This document shows, piece by piece, positions 13,971-16,509 of a DNA stretch of 16,509 nt (its first letter is position 1; every line of letters starts with the position of its first letter). The translations under genes were made by a program, and so were the position numbers. The DNA comes from Oscillospiraceae bacterium (GTDB lineage: Bacteria > Bacillota_A > Clostridia > Oscillospirales > Oscillospiraceae): NCBI GenBank assembly GCA_017415945.1, contig JAFQDR010000281.1:1-16509 (forward strand), given 5' to 3'. The notes beneath the pieces are model-generated. The model did not search any database. It was given only the letters and a program-made list of their open reading frames with translations, and was not told the origin of the DNA.

Positions 13971-15338
13971 TCATTTCCCTACGCAGAAGCGGGAGAAGAT
14001 GCGGTTGGTCACATCCTCGCGGATGGTTTTGCCTGTAAGCTCGCCCAGTGCGCCCATGGCCTCCTCGGCTTCCGTGAGCACAGCATCGGGGGTGATGCCC
14101 ATAGCCATGGCTTCCTTTGCGGCACGGAGGCTTTCCAGTGCGCGGCCCACTGCGTCGGCGTGGCGGGCATTGGTCAAAATTTCACCGACGGGTGCGTCGG
14201 GGGTGGGGAACAGCTCGGCTACGGCTTCCTCCAGTGCGGTGAGCCCCGTCTGCTGCTTTGCGGACAGGACACAGACCTTGGTGAACTTGTCTGCCAGCAT
14301 ATCTGCTGTGACCACCTGCTGCAGGTCGGACTTGTTCAAAACAGCGATGCTCTTTTCGCAGGCAGCGGCTGCCTCCATGGCGTTGCGGTCTTCCTCCGTC
14401 AGCTCTGCGGAGCCGTCAAATACCGCAATGACCAGGTCTGCGCTTTTGGCAGTGGTCAGTGCACGGTCTACGCCGATCTTTTCTACGGTGTCCTCGGTTT
14501 GACGGATGCCTGCGGTATCGGTCAGGCGGATGAGGACATTGCCCAGACGGACACGCTCCTCAATGGTATCACGGGTGGTGCCCGCAATATCCGTGACGAT
14601 GGCACGCTCATACCCAAGCAATGCGTTCAGCAGGGAGGACTTGCCTGCGTTGGGCTTGCCGATGATGGCAGCCTTCACACCCTCCGTCATAATGCGGCCG
14701 CGGTTGAAGGTATCCTTCAATCGGCGCAGCTGCACAATGGCATCATCCAAGACGGATTCGTAATTTGCCAGCTGGAAATCTTCGATGTCCTCGTCGGGAT
14801 AGTCCAGTACAGCATGATAGTGGGAGCAGATCTCCACCAATGCGTTGTAGATACCGTCGGTCTTGTTAAGAATGGCACCGTTCAGCTGGCCCACCGCGTT
14901 CTTGGCGGCTTCGGCGGTTTCGGAATGGATGATGTCAATGACCGCTTCTGCCTGGGTCAGGTCCATGCGGCCGTTCAGGAAGGCACGCTTGGAAAATTCC
15001 CCTGCACGGGCCTGTCTGGCGCCTGCTGCAAACAGGGCTTCCAGTCCCGCACGGAGCACCACGGGGGAGCCGTGGGTCTGCAGCTCTGCGGTGTCCTCGC
15101 CGGTATAGCTGCCGGGGCCTCTGGAGATGGTGCACAGGCAGATATCCAGAACGGCACCGTCGGAGTCTACCATGTTTCCGTACACCAGCTGACGGTTGGG
15201 GTAGGAGGACATGGGTTTGCCGGAAATGGGCTTGAATACTTTATCAATGATGGGCATAGTGTCATCGCCGGACACACGGAGAATGCCGATGGCGGCAACA
15301 ACTCCACCTGTGGCGATGGCTGCAATGGTATCGGACAT
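13971..15338 (-). CDS. mnmE: tRNA modification GTPase MnmE
   Basis: With MnmG it installs the carboxymethylaminomethyl group on wobble uridine 34 of certain tRNAs, using a folate-bound methylene and GTP hydrolysis; cytoplasmic. 455 residues, normal length. N-terminal folate-binding domain (1-118), helical domain, and an inserted G domain: G1 GKPNAGKS (227-234), G2 TTRD (254-257), G3 DTAG (274-277), G4 NKSD (334-337). The essential C-terminal motif CVGK (452-455) ends the protein. GGAGGAATTTTT precedes the ATG. In many Bacillota it neighbours jag, mnmG and rsmG; here none is present. No own promoter is clear in the 178-base gap to rex, so shared transcription with rex is possible. It is flanked by two direct copies of a hairpin repeat. 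Confidence 0.97.
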   Translation of the reverse strand: MSDTIAAIATGGVVAAIGILRVSGDDTMPIIDKVFKPISGKPMSSYPNRQLVYGNMVDSDGAVLDICLCTISRGPGSYTGEDTAELQTHGSPVVLRAGLEALFAAGARQARAGEFSKRAFLNGRMDLTQAEAVIDIIHSETAEAAKNAVGQLNGAILNKTDGIYNALVEICSHYHAVLDYPDEDIEDFQLANYESVLDDAIVQLRRLKDTFNRGRIMTEGVKAAIIGKPNAGKSSLLNALLGYERAIVTDIAGTTRDTIEERVRLGNVLIRLTDTAGIRQTEDTVEKIGVDRALTTAKSADLVIAVFDGSAELTEEDRNAMEAAAACEKSIAVLNKSDLQQVVTADMLADKFTKVCVLSAKQQTGLTALEEAVAELFPTPDAPVGEILTNARHADAVGRALESLRAAKEAMAMGITPDAVLTEAEEAMGALGELTGKTIREDVTNRIFSRFCVGK

Positions 15339-15381
15339 AAAAATTCCTCCGGAATTTTGAGTGAAAAGATAAGAGAGAAGA

Positions 15382-15421
15382 GTGAAAAGTTGTGGTGAAT
15401 ATCAATTCTGTGAATTGATTT
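15382..15421 (+). repeat. AATTC-TGY-GAATT hairpin repeat, copy 2
   Basis: Same 18-nt lead as 13830-13847 (one difference), the same 4-nt distance to the core, and stem ATCAATTC/GAATTGAT (15401-15408 with 15412-15419) with loop TGT. It lies between mnmE and rex, in direct orientation to copy 1. A purine-rich tract precedes it, as it does the palindrome at 247-268. Confidence 0.65.
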
Positions 15422-15516
15422 TGTTATTGGAAAAAGAGCGTGGTGTAGGTTGCGCTGCGGAGAAAAGATACCGGGCGGCAATCTAACGATTCGCAAGACC
15501 TTCGTGCGAACTGAAA

Positions 15517-16164
15517 TTACTTTTTCTGTTCGTCCCGGTATTCGGACATATAGTAGCCCAGTGCCAGCAGACTGTCGGAGAAGTAAATATTCTCGATCAC
15601 GGTCTTGTCGGCGGGGATATCCAGCTCTACGTTGGTGAAGTTCCAGATGCCGCGGACTCCGTTGTTGACCAGAACGGGGGCTACCTCGTTGGCAAAGAAG
15701 CTGGGGACACAAAGAATGGCCACATCGGGCTTCAGCTCGTCCAGCTTTACGCCCAGCTCCTTCATGTCGTACACGGGAACATTGCGGAGAGAAGAGCCGA
15801 TAAGGTCGGACTTGATATCGAATGCGGCCTTCAGCTCAAAGCCGAAGTTATTGAAATTAAAGTGGTCGATCAGAGCGTGGCCGATGTTGCCCACGCCAAC
15901 CAGTACGCAGGAGAAGCCGCGGTCCATACCCAGAATACGGGAGATCTCCTGACGGAGGGCGACTACGTTATAGCCGTAGCCCTGCTGCCCAAATTCACCG
16001 AAGCAGCTGAAGTCCTGACGGATCTGAGAGGGGGTCAGGCCCATCTGACGGCCCAGCTCACCGGAGGAGATGCGCTCCACCCCTGCGGCACGGAGATCAT
16101 CCAGCTTGCGGAGATACTTGGGAAGGCGGCGAATCACGTTGTTGGAAATTTTAATACGCTTCAT
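15517..16164 (-). CDS. rex: Redox-sensing transcriptional repressor Rex
   Basis: Senses the NADH/NAD+ ratio and represses fermentation and respiration genes; high NADH releases it from DNA. 215 residues, normal length. N-terminal winged helix with the Rex signature QIRQDFSCFGEFGQQGYGY (47-65), a Rossmann NAD(H)-binding core with GVGNIG (90-95), then VAILCVPSFFANE (148-160), and the C-terminal helix that swaps between subunits (193-209). The ATG at 16164 has GAGGTG ahead. Its promoter (16223-16251) has a Rex-like inverted repeat at the transcription start, so autorepression is likely. No target fermentation operon is in the window. A weak 6-bp hairpin (15490-15510) follows the gene, not a clear terminator, so reading into mnmE is possible. 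Confidence 0.96.
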   Translation of the reverse strand: MKRIKISNNVIRRLPKYLRKLDDLRAAGVERISSGELGRQMGLTPSQIRQDFSCFGEFGQQGYGYNVVALRQEISRILGMDRGFSCVLVGVGNIGHALIDHFNFNNFGFELKAAFDIKSDLIGSSLRNVPVYDMKELGVKLDELKPDVAILCVPSFFANEVAPVLVNNGVRGIWNFTNVELDIPADKTVIENIYFSDSLLALGYYMSEYRDEQKK

Positions 16165-16201
16165 ATGTTCACCTCAAATTGAGTTTTATCCTTCTAAAAG
16201 A

Positions 16202-16220
16202 TTGTTAAAAATGTTCACAA
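16202..16220. promoter_or_regulatory. Rex-like operator at the rex start site
   Basis: TTGTTAA, 5 bases, TTCACAA. The half-sites match known Rex operators (TTGTGAA/TTCACAA or TTGTTAA/TTAACAA forms), but the usual centre is 4 bases, so this site is 19 rather than 18 long. It sits right after the -10 box of the rex promoter, over the expected transcription start, the right place for autorepression. Confidence 0.5.
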
Positions 16221-16222
16221 CT

Positions 16223-16251
16223 ATCATATCACAGTTTAATCTTGATTTCAA
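16223..16251 (-). promoter_or_regulatory. rex promoter
   Basis: On the minus strand: TTGAAA (16246-16251), 17-nt spacer, TATGAT (16223-16228). The transcript should start near 16216, inside the Rex-like repeat, about 52 nt before the ATG. Confidence 0.75.
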
Positions 16252-16272
16252 CGAAATGTGTAAGAAAAAAGC

Positions 16273-16298
16273 AAAACCACCGAGCAATCGGTGGTTTT
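16273..16298 (-). terminator. Terminator for a minus-strand transcript from the right
   Basis: An 11-bp stem, AAAACCACCGA (16273-16283) against 16288-16298, loop GCAA, followed on the minus strand by a T-rich run (complement of 16261-16270). It ends either a gene beyond the window or a transcript through the element at 16308-16506. Confidence 0.8.
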
Positions 16299-16307
16299 GA
16301 CTGAGTG

Positions 16308-16506
16308 TGTCAAAGAAAGCGATAGCCCCTCCGACCATAAGGAGGGGTGCCCACCTTAGTGGGCGGGGTGGTCGAATTAAAATTTAGCAACACTACTCGA
16401 TTTAGCCATGTTTTAAGTATTTCGACCACCCAGTCAGCCATTCGGCTGACAGCCCTCCTTATGGTCGGAGGGCCTTATTAACGCATACCATTTCACTTGT
16501 TTGACA
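16308..16506. mobile_element. Cruciform-forming MITE-like element
   Basis: About 199 bases with no coding frame. Ends: TGTCAAAGAA (16308-16317) and, inverted, TGTCAAACAA (16497-16506), 9 of 10 matching. Inside: a 20-bp perfect inverted repeat (16327-16346 with 16453-16472), an 11-bp one (16366-16376 with 16421-16431), and between these on each side a separate hairpin, 16349-16354 with 16359-16364 on the left and 16433-16439 with 16444-16450 on the right. The two side hairpins differ in sequence but sit in matching places, giving a four-way junction. The end motif TGTCAAAGAA also borders the structured element at 1-178. A transposase-dependent MITE or a structured RNA gene are both possible. 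With the rex promoter, operator and terminator it accounts for the 345-base region 16165-16509. Confidence 0.6.
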
Positions 16507-16509
16507 GTC

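Noticed and set aside
13830..15398. A 522-codon open frame on the plus strand opposite mnmE
   Set aside because: Antisense shadow of MnmE; it begins in the hairpin repeat, crosses two terminators and shows no known motif.
15490..15510. Hairpin TTCGCA/TGCGAA after rex as a terminator
   Set aside because: Only 6 bp with a 9-nt loop and no T tract on the minus strand; too weak to call.
1..16509. A CRISPR array, insertion sequence with transposase, prophage or multi-gene defence island
   Set aside because: The repeats are dispersed, palindromic and not regularly spaced; no cas, transposase, integrase or phage structural protein is encoded on either strand.

Overview
The window looks like chromosomal DNA from a low-to-mid GC Gram-positive anaerobe of the Bacillota, class Clostridia, most likely Oscillospirales/Oscillospiraceae. 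The reasons are the gene set (type III pantothenate kinase, RNase Y, Rex, MnmE, RpiB, a CTRAQ-type S-layer-homology protein), strong AAGGAGG-like ribosome binding sites, good TTGACA/TATAAT promoters with 17-nt spacers, and intergenic regions full of small palindromic repeats. The family is an inference; the phylum is well supported.

Layout. 1-1420: coaX (minus) flanked by two inverted copies of a ~180-nt structured element whose stems covary. 1421-2636: a small protein that resembles the phage Acb2/Tad1 hairpin-domain family (cyclic-nucleotide sponges), with its own promoter, behind a short-chain dehydrogenase. 2939-4812: an OmpR-type response regulator and its histidine kinase, overlapping by ATGA. 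5084-6637: rny (RNase Y), with a promoter about 275 nt upstream and hence a long leader. 7139-9292: tex, divergent from rny. 9336-10070: a small secreted protein of three S-layer-homology repeats and a proline-rich tail, convergent with tex. 10330-12087: a PMT-type membrane glycosyltransferase with a discoidin-like insertion. 12243-13786: rpiB and a translationally coupled membrane-anchored putative glycoside hydrolase. 13971-15338: mnmE, flanked by direct copies of a ~40-nt hairpin repeat. 15517-16164: rex, with a Rex-like operator at its own start. 16308-16506: a cruciform-forming MITE-like element at the right edge.

How the genes relate. Most are independent housekeeping transcription units. 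Real operons are the two-component pair and rpiB plus its downstream partner; rex and mnmE may share a transcript. There is no phage, plasmid, insertion sequence with transposase, CRISPR array, tRNA or rRNA. The accessory content lies in the Acb2/Tad1-like gene and in at least four families of short structured intergenic repeats, several of which keep their stems through compensatory changes between copies. No complete multi-gene defence system is visible. The most novel candidates are the covarying element pair around coaX and the chromosomal Acb2/Tad1-like gene.
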